A stretch of DNA of 26,365 bases from Pseudoramibacter faecis (GCF_036289405.1 NZ_JAYFFI010000025.1:1-26365); one strand, 5' to 3'; positions 15,479 through 24,247 are shown, numbered from the stretch's first letter. Translations and numbers: made by a program. The notes: a model not told the origin generated them from the letters alone.

Positions 15479-16353
15479 AAAGCATGACAGGATTCGGCCG
15501 TCATGACAATCGCGATGATCAGCGGGCTATTTGTGTCGAGATCAGGACCGTTAATCACCGATATAAAGATTTTTTTGTGAAAGTTCCGCCGATATTAAAA
15601 TCATTGGAAACCAAAATTCGAGATGAAGCGGCACACTATGTGGCACGCGGCCGCATCGAAATCTGCATTCAATTTGAAATTTTTGATTCTCAGCAAAAGC
15701 AAATTGTCTTGAACAAGGCATTGGCATGCGAATATATTAAAACTCTCAATACAATTAAGATGATGGACGCCATGATTTCGGATGAAATTAATATTGATCT
15801 GGTTGCGCGTTTCCCGGATATCATCTCCGTTTCAGAGGCGGAAGGCGATGACGTAGCCAATTGGCAAGTACTCAAACCGGTTTTAGATGGTGCACTCGCT
15901 CAAGTATCGGCAAGTCGGGAACAAGAGGGGCTGGCCCTTCAGGCAGATATTCAGCATCGCATTACAATCATTCAAAATCACGTTCAAGTGATTCGTGAAC
16001 AAGCACCGCGGATGGTAACGACGTACCGGAAACAAATTCATGAAAAAGTAGCGGCGTTTCTGGGCGATGCATCAGTGGATGAGAATCGACTGTTGACGGA
16101 AGTTGCCGTTATGGCAGATAAGCTGGATATATCCGAAGAACTAACGCGTTTGGATAGTCATCTGATACGCATGGCGAAAATGATCAAGAGTGAAGGCGCC
16201 ATTGGCCGTAAACTGGATTTTTTGGTTCAGGAAATGAATCGTGAAGCTAATACGATTGGATCCAAGGCAACGGATATCCGTATTTCGGATGCTGTTGTGG
16301 ATGTGAAAAGTGAAATTGAAAAAATTCGAGAACAAATTCAAAATATTGAGTAG
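15475..16353 (+). CDS. yicC: YicC/YloC family endoribonuclease
   Basis: 292 residues. The N-terminal MKSMTGFGR is diagnostic, and the C-terminal DUF1732 part has FLVQEMNREANTIGSKA and ends IEKIREQIQNIE. Members are endoribonucleases linked to small-RNA turnover and stationary-phase survival (family knowledge). The middle is helical. It overlaps dapF by four bases and lies 52 bp before gmk. In Bacillus remA sits between these two genes; here there is no room for it. Confidence 0.93.
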   Translation: MKSMTGFGRHDNRDDQRAICVEIRTVNHRYKDFFVKVPPILKSLETKIRDEAAHYVARGRIEICIQFEIFDSQQKQIVLNKALACEYIKTLNTIKMMDAMISDEINIDLVARFPDIISVSEAEGDDVANWQVLKPVLDGALAQVSASREQEGLALQADIQHRITIIQNHVQVIREQAPRMVTTYRKQIHEKVAAFLGDASVDENRLLTEVAVMADKLDISEELTRLDSHLIRMAKMIKSEGAIGRKLDFLVQEMNREANTIGSKATDIRISDAVVDVKSEIEKIREQIQNIE

Positions 16354-16405
16354 GATAAAAGTTTAGTTTTGATAAAATAGAGATGAAAGGTGATGATTTA
16401 AAGAA

Positions 16406-17041
16406 ATGTCCAAAGCAGAAGGCCAAAGAGGGAGTTTAATTGTGGTGTCAGGACCTTCCGGCGTTGGGAAGGGAACCGTTTGTCGAGCGGCAATGGCGCA
16501 GAATTCGAATTTAAAACTTTCGGTTTCGGCGACAACGAGAGCACCGCGTCCCGGAGAAAAGGATGGAGTCAACTATTTTTTTTTAGATCAGACCACATTT
16601 GAAGAAAGAATTTCCGAGGACGCATTTTTAGAGTATGCCCGTGTGCATGACCATTATTATGGAACCCCCAAAGTCTACGTTGAGCAGCTGCTTGATCAAG
16701 GAACAGATGTGATTTTGGAAATCGACGTGCAGGGAGCTTTGCAAATAAAAGAATCATTGGGTTATGGTGTTTATATTTTCGTTGCGCCGCCTTCCCTTGA
16801 AGAATTAAAGCAACGTCTGATCGGCCGTCAGTCAGAATCGCCAGAACAAATGGCATTACGCCTTGCAAATGCCTTAAAAGAATTATCTTTGGCAAATCAA
16901 TACGATTATATCGTGACAAATGACGATTTGGAAAAAGCGACGCGCCAGTTTTTACACATTATAGATGCGCAGCATTGCTTGGCGAAAACCCAATGGACGC
17001 GTATCAAACAGATGATAGAAGGAGTAGACGATGAGCAGTAA
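16406..17041 (+). CDS. gmk: Guanylate kinase
   Basis: Phosphorylates GMP to GDP with ATP; 211 residues, cytosolic. The P-loop is GPSGVGKGT at residues 16-24. The GMP-binding part follows as SATTRAPRPGEKDGVNYFF and EYARVHDHYYGTP, and ILEIDVQGALQI is in place. The gene contains a T9 run (near 16576) without loss of frame. A weak AAAGGTGATG-type ribosome-binding site precedes it. It overlaps rpoZ by 11 bp, as is common for this pair. Confidence 0.96.
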   Translation: MSKAEGQRGSLIVVSGPSGVGKGTVCRAAMAQNSNLKLSVSATTRAPRPGEKDGVNYFFLDQTTFEERISEDAFLEYARVHDHYYGTPKVYVEQLLDQGTDVILEIDVQGALQIKESLGYGVYIFVAPPSLEELKQRLIGRQSESPEQMALRLANALKELSLANQYDYIVTNDDLEKATRQFLHIIDAQHCLAKTQWTRIKQMIEGVDDEQ

Positions 17042-17375
17042 AACTTATTACGGAAAAGAAGCCAGTGGCCTTCGCTATCCGCCTTTAAATGATTTGATTG
17101 ACAAAGCACAGAATAAATACGAATTGTGTATCGCAACGGCAAAACGAGCCAGAGAATTAGTGGCCGGAGAAGATCCATTGGTTAAAGTGATCATTGACAA
17201 TCCGATCTCTGTAGCGACCGAGGAAATTGCGGAGGACGAAGTGAGAATCATCAGCCGTTCGCAGAGCGAAATGGCGGAAGCAACTTCAGAAGGGACGGAA
17301 GCACTGTTTGCGAAAGCGGAAGAGAATGAAGCTCCTTCAACTGAGGTTCTCGCTCAAGAGGATTCTGAAGCGTAA
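17031..17375 (+). CDS. rpoZ: DNA-directed RNA polymerase omega subunit
   Basis: 114 residues. The omega core (residues 13-75) reads LRYPPLNDLIDKAQNKYELC, IATAKRAREL and PISVATEEIAEDEV; it helps fold and hold beta-prime. Most omegas have 65-95 residues. This one has an acidic, low-complexity tail of about 40 residues (EATSEGTEALFAKAEENEAP and on) with no recognised function. AGAAGGAG lies before the start inside gmk. coaBC, which follows rpoZ in many Firmicutes, is absent; priA follows after 9 bp. Confidence 0.9.
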   Translation: MSSKTYYGKEASGLRYPPLNDLIDKAQNKYELCIATAKRARELVAGEDPLVKVIIDNPISVATEEIAEDEVRIISRSQSEMAEATSEGTEALFAKAEENEAPSTEVLAQEDSEA

Positions 17376-17384
17376 AGGGGCACT

Positions 17385-19607
17385 TTGTTGAGTTTTGCAG
17401 CCATTTATTTGCGGCAGACCAATAAACGGCTTGATCATCCTTATGACTATGTCATTCCTGAACGATGGCAATCACGGGTAAAACCGGGTGTTCGCGTGGT
17501 AGTCCCTTTTGGAAAAGGAGCCAAACGAACAGAGGGCTTTGTCGTCGCCGTATCGAAAGCATCTGAATTCAAGGGACATTTTCGCGCTATTGAAGCCATT
17601 ATCGATGAGCGTCCGGTGTTAAATGGCAAGCAGTTAAGGCTTTGCCGATGGCTGGTCGGCTATTATCATTGTTTATTTTACGATGCGTTGAGTTTATTTA
17701 CCAACCCGGTTAAAGTTCAGATAAAGACGCGACGAAATGCTGACGGGGTGCGTGAAACTTTTTTTGATGTCTACACAGATCCGGGAAAATGGTACCGATT
17801 GACGTCAGAAGGGGCGCAAGCAACCTCCCGCGGCAAAATCATGAAAAGTATTATGGCTTTACTAACAAAACAGCCATTGACGGCCAGAGATTTAAAGAAA
17901 CAATTGGGAAATGTATCTTCCTCGCTGAGAAGCTTATGCCAAAAAGGATGGATAGAAAAAGTTGATCGCCAGGCATTACAGATGGAGCAAGACCAAGCGG
18001 TCGATGAAAATTCTTATGAAAGCTCCATTTCAATCAAAACGTCTCCGAGTTTAAAAAAAATAAAACAGTGCCTTGAGGAGAATACGGGAACCAATCAGCG
18101 GTTTCCGATCTTTTTTTACCATCAAAACAAATGTGAAAAATGGCAAATTTTTTTAGCCTTGGCCATGGGCTTAAAGGCGAAAGAAACGGGTTTATTGTTG
18201 CTCCCGAATAAATATTTTCTGGAGCAATTTTATGAAATGCTGCCACCCGGTGTGCGAGCAGGGGTTCTTTTTTATCACGGAGAGCTTTCACAAAGCAGAC
18301 GACGGCGCGCATTTGACGATGTGCGGGAAGAACGGTTTCGTTTTGTCGTTGGAACAAGAGCCTCATTATTTTTACCCTATCGACATTTAAAATGGATTAT
18401 TATAGACGAAGAATCAGACAGCAGCTATGTTTCGGGCGGGAAGCCCCATTATCATACACGGATTCTTGCGGAAAAATATGCGGCACTTATGAAGGCGTCG
18501 CTTATTGTGAGCGACACGGTTCCTTCTGTGAACGCGACCCATCGCATTATGACGCATCGGATGCAACTGATTTCTGAATTGCCCTTTGAACCGAAGTATC
18601 ATTTGAAAATTGTGAACATGCAGGATGAAATGCATACAGGCAATTTGAATTTTATCAGTCATGCGTTAGCGCAGGCTGTGACGGAAACCCTTGAACGTGG
18701 TAAAAATGTGCTTATCATGCATAACCGATTGGGTTATGAGACGTATGTATTCTGTCGGGATTGTGGCTATGTGGCGCGTTGCCCTGAATGTGAAAGGCCT
18801 TTGAAGACGGACACCCATGGACAGTTAATATGCTCGACTTGTGGAAGGCAATGGCCGATGCCGGACACGTGTCCCTCCTGTAGTGGGCGTCGGTATCGCC
18901 CCATGGGGTTGGGGATTGATCAGATCGTGGAGGAGATTAAAAAGTGTTGGCCGGCGTATCCGGTTCTCAAATTGGATGCTCAGGGGCTTGAAGCATCGGG
19001 GATGACGGCTGTTAGACAGGATCTGGCCGACAAGGCGTATCGAATCGTCGTTGGCACACACGCTTTATTGAATGTGTCGGATTATCCGGAGGTCGGTCTG
19101 AGTGCGGCTGTTTTGATTGATGTGGATTTGAATCAACGGGAATACAATGCCCTGGAGCGAGCCTATCAGCAATATGTTGCTTTTTTTAGTATGGGAGACA
19201 ACGCCTTATTGCAAACTTATGATCCGGATCAGGATTTGGTGCGAGCGTTGGCAAGCGGAGAATACCGTGATTTTTATCAATCGGAAATAAGGTATCGCAA
19301 AGCTATGGCGTATCCGCCTTTCGGCCATTTGATTTTCTTTAAAATTTTTGGGAAAGAAGCAAAACAAGTGGAAAGGGACAGCCGGATGCTTTATCGTTGG
19401 CTTCAAAAATTAAATCAGTATCGGCAAACAAAGGTTTATCGTCCGGTTAAGATGAATGCCATGATGGAGAATCAGCGGGCAATGGTTCGTATTATTGTTA
19501 AGACCCAAAACGTCAGGACGGTCTCGCGATATATCCAAAAACTGATCCGCGGTGGTTATCTTGAAAAGTTGCCGTCAAAAATTGCAATGATGATTGATCC
19601 AGTATAA
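17385..19607 (+). CDS. priA: Primosomal protein N' (PriA) with degenerate helicase motifs
   Basis: 740 residues, family length. PriA recognises abandoned replication forks and loads the replisome. The N-terminal DNA-binding domain is normal (HPYDYVIPERW, GVRVVVPFGKG). The eight zinc-ligand cysteines are intact at 457, 460, 466, 469, 483, 486, 496 and 499. The helicase core is not: where relatives have GVTGSGKTEVY this one has YHQNKCEKWQIF (residues 245-256), with no glycine-rich P-loop. DEEH is DEES (341-344), and QVAGRAGR of motif VI is replaced by YVAFFSMGD (about 597-606). The frame is unbroken, so this is substitution and not frameshift. It probably binds DNA and partners without ATP-driven unwinding, as proposed for actinobacterial PriA. 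The start is TTG: 17385, or 17388 with better spacing from AAAGGGG. Confidence 0.92.
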   Translation: MLSFAAIYLRQTNKRLDHPYDYVIPERWQSRVKPGVRVVVPFGKGAKRTEGFVVAVSKASEFKGHFRAIEAIIDERPVLNGKQLRLCRWLVGYYHCLFYDALSLFTNPVKVQIKTRRNADGVRETFFDVYTDPGKWYRLTSEGAQATSRGKIMKSIMALLTKQPLTARDLKKQLGNVSSSLRSLCQKGWIEKVDRQALQMEQDQAVDENSYESSISIKTSPSLKKIKQCLEENTGTNQRFPIFFYHQNKCEKWQIFLALAMGLKAKETGLLLLPNKYFLEQFYEMLPPGVRAGVLFYHGELSQSRRRRAFDDVREERFRFVVGTRASLFLPYRHLKWIIIDEESDSSYVSGGKPHYHTRILAEKYAALMKASLIVSDTVPSVNATHRIMTHRMQLISELPFEPKYHLKIVNMQDEMHTGNLNFISHALAQAVTETLERGKNVLIMHNRLGYETYVFCRDCGYVARCPECERPLKTDTHGQLICSTCGRQWPMPDTCPSCSGRRYRPMGLGIDQIVEEIKKCWPAYPVLKLDAQGLEASGMTAVRQDLADKAYRIVVGTHALLNVSDYPEVGLSAAVLIDVDLNQREYNALERAYQQYVAFFSMGDNALLQTYDPDQDLVRALASGEYRDFYQSEIRYRKAMAYPPFGHLIFFKIFGKEAKQVERDSRMLYRWLQKLNQYRQTKVYRPVKMNAMMENQRAMVRIIVKTQNVRTVSRYIQKLIRGGYLEKLPSKIAMMIDPV

Positions 19608-19729
19608 ATAGTGAAAGCCTACTAAATAAAAAGTCAAGCAAAAATCAGGAGGCAGAAATGAAGGGATAAAAATAAGACTACCATGTTAATGCCGGTCAAA
19701 GAAAAGAGAGGGCTATAAAAGAGATTGAT

Positions 19730-20297
19730 TCAGCAGAGCTTTGAGCAGCGATACATTCTTTGACTTTGCCGTAATAGATTCGCAGAAACTTGTTGGCTCC
19801 GGCTGTCATATAAACCAGATAAGAGCTTCCCTTCGGATTTCTTTTTCAGGACGTAATCGATCCATTTCTCACAGCCGTCAGAGCGTATGGGACTGTTGAA
19901 CAGCTCATTTGCGCCGGGATATGTCAGATCAAGGAGAGAGGTTGTTCTTCAAAGCGCCCTTTTGCTGTATGAAGAAATGAAACTGCGTATTCAGCGTTTT
20001 CATTTGCGCTTGTGTATTATCCATCGCTGAATGCTGACGCAGAAACGGCCACTTGTCAAGCGCATACTGAGCGATTTTCTTGGCATCGGCCGGATCAGAC
20101 TTGACCTTATAATGGCCGGTTGTCTCCATGACGACCCGTGTTTCACCATCCAGGCTTCTGACATAAGAGACAAGTTCAGAAAGTTCTCTGACAGAGTGAC
20201 GGACATGAAAAGGCTTATGCACGATTTCACCTGCGGGTCGTAGGACTGCAACCGTGCTCTTGCCTTTTGAAACATCAATGCCAACAGCGTTCAACAT
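19730..20297 (-). pseudogene. IS110-family transposase remnant
   Basis: The N-terminal RuvC-like DEDD domain is recognisable from ATG 20297: MLNAVGIDVSKGKSTVAV, then VVMETTGHY. About 30 residues that normally follow are missing, and the text resumes KVKSDPADAKKIAQYALDKW. Near 19935 the frame shifts: LKNNL should run into LDLTYPGANELF and CEKWIDYVLKKK, which is found in another frame ending at a TGA at 19730-19732. The C-terminal domain with the catalytic serine is absent. At least three lesions make it dead. It lies between priA and def, which are otherwise adjacent partners in this operon. The 120 bp between priA and the remnant shows nothing else. Confidence 0.85.
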
Positions 20298-20550
20298 AGA
20301 AAAACACTTCTGAAGAAAAATAATGCGGTGGGCCAAACATTCCTCACCGCTTATTCAATCTCCCGGGGTATCAAGCGAACACACGGGATGTGGTTCAACC
20401 TGCGTAAACCGAACAGCTGCGAATGAGTGGATGGCAGACAGGCTTTCCGACGGGCGTAAAGTCCAAGGAGGAATCCGTTCGAACCAATGCTACTACATTC
20501 TAACAGCTTTAGCAATGAGAGGATCATATCCCAACTGGCTGTTGGGATAT
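20298..20550 (-). ncRNA. Possible bridge-RNA relic of the IS110 element
   Basis: IS110-group elements encode a structured bridge (seek) RNA in the non-coding end upstream of the recombinase (established for IS621 and relatives). This stretch is in that position, has no reading frame, and contains stems at 20325-20350 (GCGGTG, CACCGC) and 20526-20550 (ATATCCCAAC, GTTGGGATAT). Target- and donor-binding loops cannot be assigned without relatives. Confidence 0.35.
20526..20550. repeat. Perfect 10-bp-stem hairpin upstream of def
   Basis: ATATCCCAAC (20526-20535) and GTTGGGATAT (20541-20550) enclose a TGGCT loop, ending 35 bp before the def start codon. It may belong to the IS110 end. Confidence 0.7.
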
Positions 20551-20585
20551 ATGACCACTATACTTTTATATTAGGAGGAGAAAAG

Positions 20586-21104
20586 ATGGCGATTAGAAAA
20601 TTAAGATATTATGATGATCCCATTTTGCGCAAACGGGCGCGGGAGATCACAGAAATTAACGATCGTATTAAAACATTGGCCGCCGATATGCTTGAAACCA
20701 TGTATGACGATGATGGCGTCGGCTTGGCGGCTCCCCAGGTTGGCGTTTTGAGACAGCTGGTGGTGATCGATGTGGGGCAGGGGCCTATCACGATGATCAA
20801 TCCGGAAATCGTCAGCCAGTCCGGTTCGATTGTGGATTCCGAAGGATGTTTGAGTTTCCCGGATGAAGCGGGCTATGTCGAGAGACCGGAATATGTGACG
20901 GCACGGTTTACAAACCTGGAAGGGCAGCGTTGTGAAGTCAAGGGGCATATGCTTCTGGCGCGGGCGATTTGCCATGAGCTCGATCATTTGAACGGGGAAG
21001 TGTTTATCGATAAAAAAATTCCGGTAGAAAAAGCAGAGGTCATGATTGCAGAACAGGAAAAACGTCTGGCAAAAGAAGGCAAGATCGGAGAAGACGATGC
21101 GTAG
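20586..21104 (+). CDS. def: Peptide deformylase
   Basis: Removes the formyl group from the N-terminal Met of new proteins; a cytosolic metalloenzyme of 172 residues. All three family motifs are present: GVGLAAPQVG (motif 1), EGCLSFPD with the metal-binding Cys (motif 2) and HELDHLNG with the two metal His and catalytic Glu (motif 3). The frame opens at 20487, but ATG 20586 after TTAGGAGGAGAAAAG gives the expected MAIRKLRYYDDPIL. It overlaps fmt by eight bases; the two genes act at the two ends of the formyl-Met cycle. Confidence 0.96.
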   Translation: MAIRKLRYYDDPILRKRAREITEINDRIKTLAADMLETMYDDDGVGLAAPQVGVLRQLVVIDVGQGPITMINPEIVSQSGSIVDSEGCLSFPDEAGYVERPEYVTARFTNLEGQRCEVKGHMLLARAICHELDHLNGEVFIDKKIPVEKAEVMIAEQEKRLAKEGKIGEDDA

Positions 21105-22038
21105 CCGCGTCGTGGTAATGGGAACCACAGATTTTGCGGTTCCGATGCTCAATCGGCTGGTAGACAGCGATTATGAAGTTGTTGCGGTCGTGTGTCAGCC
21201 GGACCGCCCAAACGGTCGTGGGAAAAAAATGCGAGCGTTGCCGATGAAACAACGAGCCCTGGAGCTCGGACTTTCTGTTTATCAGCCGGAAAAAATCAGA
21301 AATGTATCAGCGATTGACTATTTAAAATCATTGCGGCCGGATTTTTTTGTCGTTGCGGCCTATGGACAAATTTTATCGCAGGAAGTATTGGATATCCCAA
21401 CCTATGGATGCCTGAATATTCACGGATCTTTGCTGCCGGAATACCGCGGCGCGGCGCCGGTTCATCACGCGATTATTGATGGGAAAGCGGAAAGCGGCGT
21501 GACCATTATGAAAATGGACCTTGGGATGGATACCGGCGATATGCTGGCTCAAAAAATCATTCCGATTACGGATACAACGACAGTTGGTAAAATGCACGAC
21601 GCGATGGCAGCAGCCGGTGCCGGTTTGATTCTGAATGTGATGGCTCAAATCCAAAATGGAACGGCTCAGGGTATTGAGCAGGATTCGGCGAAAGCGACCT
21701 ACGCAGAAAAAATTGATAAAAATACCGGGCGAATCGATTGGCATCAAAGCGGTTTTCAAATTTTGCGGCGCATTAACGGCACCGATCCCTGGCCCGGAGC
21801 CTGGACAACGTTGGACGGCAAAACCCTCAAATGTTTTTCACCGGTGCAGCTGCCCCAAGCGGAAAGGATTGAAGTGCCGGGGTGCATTGTTGCCGCGGAC
21901 GAAAATCAGGGATTTGTGGTTGCTACTGGCGATGGTTATTTGCAGTTGAATGAAATTCAAATGCCGGGGAAACGCCGGATGCGGGCGACAGACTATTTTC
22001 GCGGCAATGCCATTGCCGAGGGGACGGTTTTGTCTTAA
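21097..22038 (+). CDS. fmt: Methionyl-tRNA formyltransferase
   Basis: Formylates initiator Met-tRNA using 10-formyl-tetrahydrofolate; 313 residues. The N-terminal Rossmann part begins RVVVMGTTDFAVPML. The catalytic block CLNIHGSLLPEYRGAAPVHH carries the Asn and His, with the Asp in MDLGMDTGDML. The C-terminal tRNA-binding domain follows from about residue 205. The longer frame from 21046 lies inside def; ATG 21097 with CGGAG upstream matches the family start. Its stop is 67 bp before the zinc peptidase gene. A TATAAT at 22065-22070 in that gap is a possible weak internal promoter. Confidence 0.95.
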   Translation: MRSRVVVMGTTDFAVPMLNRLVDSDYEVVAVVCQPDRPNGRGKKMRALPMKQRALELGLSVYQPEKIRNVSAIDYLKSLRPDFFVVAAYGQILSQEVLDIPTYGCLNIHGSLLPEYRGAAPVHHAIIDGKAESGVTIMKMDLGMDTGDMLAQKIIPITDTTTVGKMHDAMAAAGAGLILNVMAQIQNGTAQGIEQDSAKATYAEKIDKNTGRIDWHQSGFQILRRINGTDPWPGAWTTLDGKTLKCFSPVQLPQAERIEVPGCIVAADENQGFVVATGDGYLQLNEIQMPGKRRMRATDYFRGNAIAEGTVLS

Positions 22039-22105
22039 TTCAGATGGTTTTCAGATCTTCGGCTTATAATGCTTAAAATTTTAAGAAAGTAAAGGAGACC
22101 TTGCA

Positions 22106-22798
22106 ATGTTTTTTGATTGGACTTGGCTGATTTTAATTCCGGGCTTAATCATTTCAATGATCGCTCAAGCAAAAGTGTCGTCGGCATTCAACGCTTATAG
22201 CAAGGTAAGCGCAAAAAGTGGCATGACAGGACAACAGGTGGCTCAACGGCTGCTCGGCCTAAACCAATTACAAGTGCGCATTCACAGTATCGGCGGCGAA
22301 TTAACGGACCATTACGATTCGCGCAATAAATCGATGGCGTTATCTGCAGGCGTGGGGCAAAGCGACAGCATTGCGGCAATCGCGGTAGCGGCCCACGAAA
22401 CGGGACACGCTTGTCAGGACGGACAGGGTTATTTTCCGCTGCGGTTTCGCAATGCCATTGTTCCGCTTTGCAATTTCACGTCAAATGCGGCCTGGCCCCT
22501 TTTTTTCATCGGGCTTGTTTTAGGCGGCCGTTATGGCAGCGGTTGGGGATTGATGCTCATGAATATCGGTATTTTATTCTTCGCAGTGGCTCTGGTTTTC
22601 TATATTGTTACTTTACCGGTCGAATTTAATGCCAGTTACCGGGCACTGGTTATGTTAAAGCAGTATCGGTTGATCGATGTGTCGGAAGAAAGAGCCGTAA
22701 AAAAAGTGTTGGGAGCAGCAGCAATGACCTATGTCGCCAGTACACTGATGGCCTTCTTGAATCTTTTCAGAATGTTGCTCATTCGCGGAAGGAATTAA
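22106..22798 (+). CDS. Membrane zinc metallopeptidase, YugP type
   Basis: 230 residues with an N-terminal membrane helix (WLILIPGLIISMI). The zinc motif HETGH is at residues 97-101, followed by two or three further hydrophobic segments and PVEFNASYRA, whose Glu is the probable third zinc ligand. This is the pattern of the Zn_peptidase_2 family (Bacillus YugP). The substrate is unknown. AAAGGAGACCTTGCA precedes the start. In many Clostridia this gene also sits between fmt and rsmB, so its place here is conserved rather than an insertion. Confidence 0.9.
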   Translation: MFFDWTWLILIPGLIISMIAQAKVSSAFNAYSKVSAKSGMTGQQVAQRLLGLNQLQVRIHSIGGELTDHYDSRNKSMALSAGVGQSDSIAAIAVAAHETGHACQDGQGYFPLRFRNAIVPLCNFTSNAAWPLFFIGLVLGGRYGSGWGLMLMNIGILFFAVALVFYIVTLPVEFNASYRALVMLKQYRLIDVSEERAVKKVLGAAAMTYVASTLMAFLNLFRMLLIRGRN

Positions 22799-22805
22799 TT
22801 GCGCA

Positions 22806-24128
22806 ATGCATCCAAAAAAGAATCAATCGAATAACGCAAGAGAGCAGGCTTACAAAAGCCTGCTTAAAATTAATCGGGAAGGCGCCTTTTCGAATTTGGA
22901 AATCCGACAGACGCTTTCCCTTTTGTCATTTAACACAGAAGATGCCCACTTATACACGCTTTTAATTTATGGGGTGTTGCAAAATCAGATATTTTTAGAT
23001 TATTGTTTGAATCAGTTAATCAAAGAGCCCAAACGGGTTGATTTTAAAACGTGGGAGATCCTTCGCATTGGCGCGTATCAAATATTAAAATTGGATCGCA
23101 TTCCGGATTACGCCGCAGTTTCGGAAGCGGTTTTGCTGTGCGGGAAGGTCAACCGCAAGGCAAAGGGATTTGTCAACGGCGTTTTGCGAAATCTGATCAG
23201 AAATAAAACACGACTATCAGATATTTCCAATGATTCATTTAGAAATGAAAAAGAAGCGCTCGCCGCGAGATATTCCATTCCGCTGTCAATTGTGCATTAT
23301 TATTTTGAAGCTTATGGGAAAGAGACGGCGCCGACTATCCTTGAGCAAATGAATACACAGGCGCCGCTTTCGGTCCGTGTCAATACACTTAAATTATCCC
23401 GGGAAGATTTAGCGGCGAAACTTCAGGCGGAGGGGTTGACGGTAGAAGTTGGTCAGTTGTCTTCGGATTGTCTTTATTTGAAAGGTATTTCGGCGAACGA
23501 ACTGGTGAAAAGCCGTTGGTTTAAAGACGGGTGGCTCACGATTCAGGATCAAGGCGCAATGCTGGTCGCTGAGCTTTTAGATCCCCGGCCTGACGAGTGC
23601 GTTCTTGATATGTGTGCGGCACCTGGCGGCAAAACCACGCATTTGGCGCAGTTGATGTCGGATGCCGGCGAGATCATTGCCAGAGATATTTATTCCTCTC
23701 GGCTTCAGTTGATTGAGGATGCGGCAAAACGGTTGGGAATTTCCAATATTAAGACCGAATTGTGGGATGACATTCAACCGCAAAAAGAAGAAGCCGTATT
23801 TGATAAAATCTTGCTGGATGCGCCATGTTCGGGATATGGCGTGATTCGCCGCAAACCGGAGATTCGCTATCGTGGGACAAAAGAAGACCGCCGAGCGATC
23901 CGTCAAACACAGCACACGCTATTGAACAATGGATTGGATTTGTTGCGTACGGGCGGCAAGCTGGTCTATGCCACCTGCACGATTGATCCGGAAGAGAATA
24001 ATCGTCAAATTGCACGCGTCGTCCGAGAACGATCCGATGTGATCGCCGAGGCGGAGACAGAGCGGATGACCAGCCCTCTCACCGACGGATGTGACGGCTT
24101 TTATATGATTCGTTTGATTAAAAAATAA
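22806..24128 (+). CDS. rsmB: 16S rRNA (cytosine-967-C5)-methyltransferase
   Basis: 440 residues. An N-terminal NusB-like RNA-binding domain (residues 10-135; REQAYKSLLKINREGAF, YGVLQNQIFLDYCLNQL) is followed by the SAM-dependent m5C methyltransferase domain. The SAM site is VLDMCAAPGGKTTHLAQLM. The two cysteines of the mechanism are Cys341 (LDAPCSGYGVIRRKPEIR) and Cys391 (VYATCTIDPEEN), the latter expected to be the nucleophile. GGAAGGA lies 11 bases upstream. It is the last gene of the operon and is followed by a terminator. Confidence 0.94.
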   Translation: MHPKKNQSNNAREQAYKSLLKINREGAFSNLEIRQTLSLLSFNTEDAHLYTLLIYGVLQNQIFLDYCLNQLIKEPKRVDFKTWEILRIGAYQILKLDRIPDYAAVSEAVLLCGKVNRKAKGFVNGVLRNLIRNKTRLSDISNDSFRNEKEALAARYSIPLSIVHYYFEAYGKETAPTILEQMNTQAPLSVRVNTLKLSREDLAAKLQAEGLTVEVGQLSSDCLYLKGISANELVKSRWFKDGWLTIQDQGAMLVAELLDPRPDECVLDMCAAPGGKTTHLAQLMSDAGEIIARDIYSSRLQLIEDAAKRLGISNIKTELWDDIQPQKEEAVFDKILLDAPCSGYGVIRRKPEIRYRGTKEDRRAIRQTQHTLLNNGLDLLRTGGKLVYATCTIDPEENNRQIARVVRERSDVIAEAETERMTSPLTDGCDGFYMIRLIKK

Positions 24129-24136
24129 TGCTTGAT

Positions 24137-24160
24137 GACGGCTCTGCGGGGTCGTTTTTT
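24137..24160 (+). terminator. Terminator of the dapF-rsmB operon
   Basis: GACGGCTC (24137-24144) can pair with GGGTCGTT (24149-24156), with some G-U pairs, around a TGCG loop. A T6 run at 24155-24160 follows. It starts 8 bp after the rsmB stop. Confidence 0.65.
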
Positions 24161-24247
24161 ATGCGTTAATTCAGAGAGATCTTTATTTAAAGAATGATTA
24201 AATTCTGCTGAAACGATATGGATTTTTATGGATTTGTAAAGATAGCC

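Larger units (their letters stand above)
19730..20550 (-). mobile_element. Decayed IS110-family element interrupting the priA-def junction
   Basis: The transposase remnant is preceded, on its own 5' side (20298-20550), by about 250 bp of structured non-coding DNA. IS110 elements lack terminal inverted repeats and obvious target duplications, so the limits are approximate. The right limit is set at the end of a perfect hairpin just upstream of def. The insertion leaves def with only a weak candidate for its own promoter, so def may depend on read-through. Confidence 0.65.

Noticed and set aside
16569..16580. T9 run in gmk as a frameshift site
   Set aside because: The frame is intact and matches the family (VNYFFLDQ); it instead argues against general homopolymer sequencing errors.
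20468..20485. GTTCGAACC, similar to a tRNA T-loop
   Set aside because: No acceptor, D or anticodon stems can be formed around it; it lies in the IS110 non-coding end.
22106..22798. Zinc peptidase as a foreign insertion between fmt and rsmB
   Set aside because: The same order is common in Clostridia, so it is a conserved member of the cluster.
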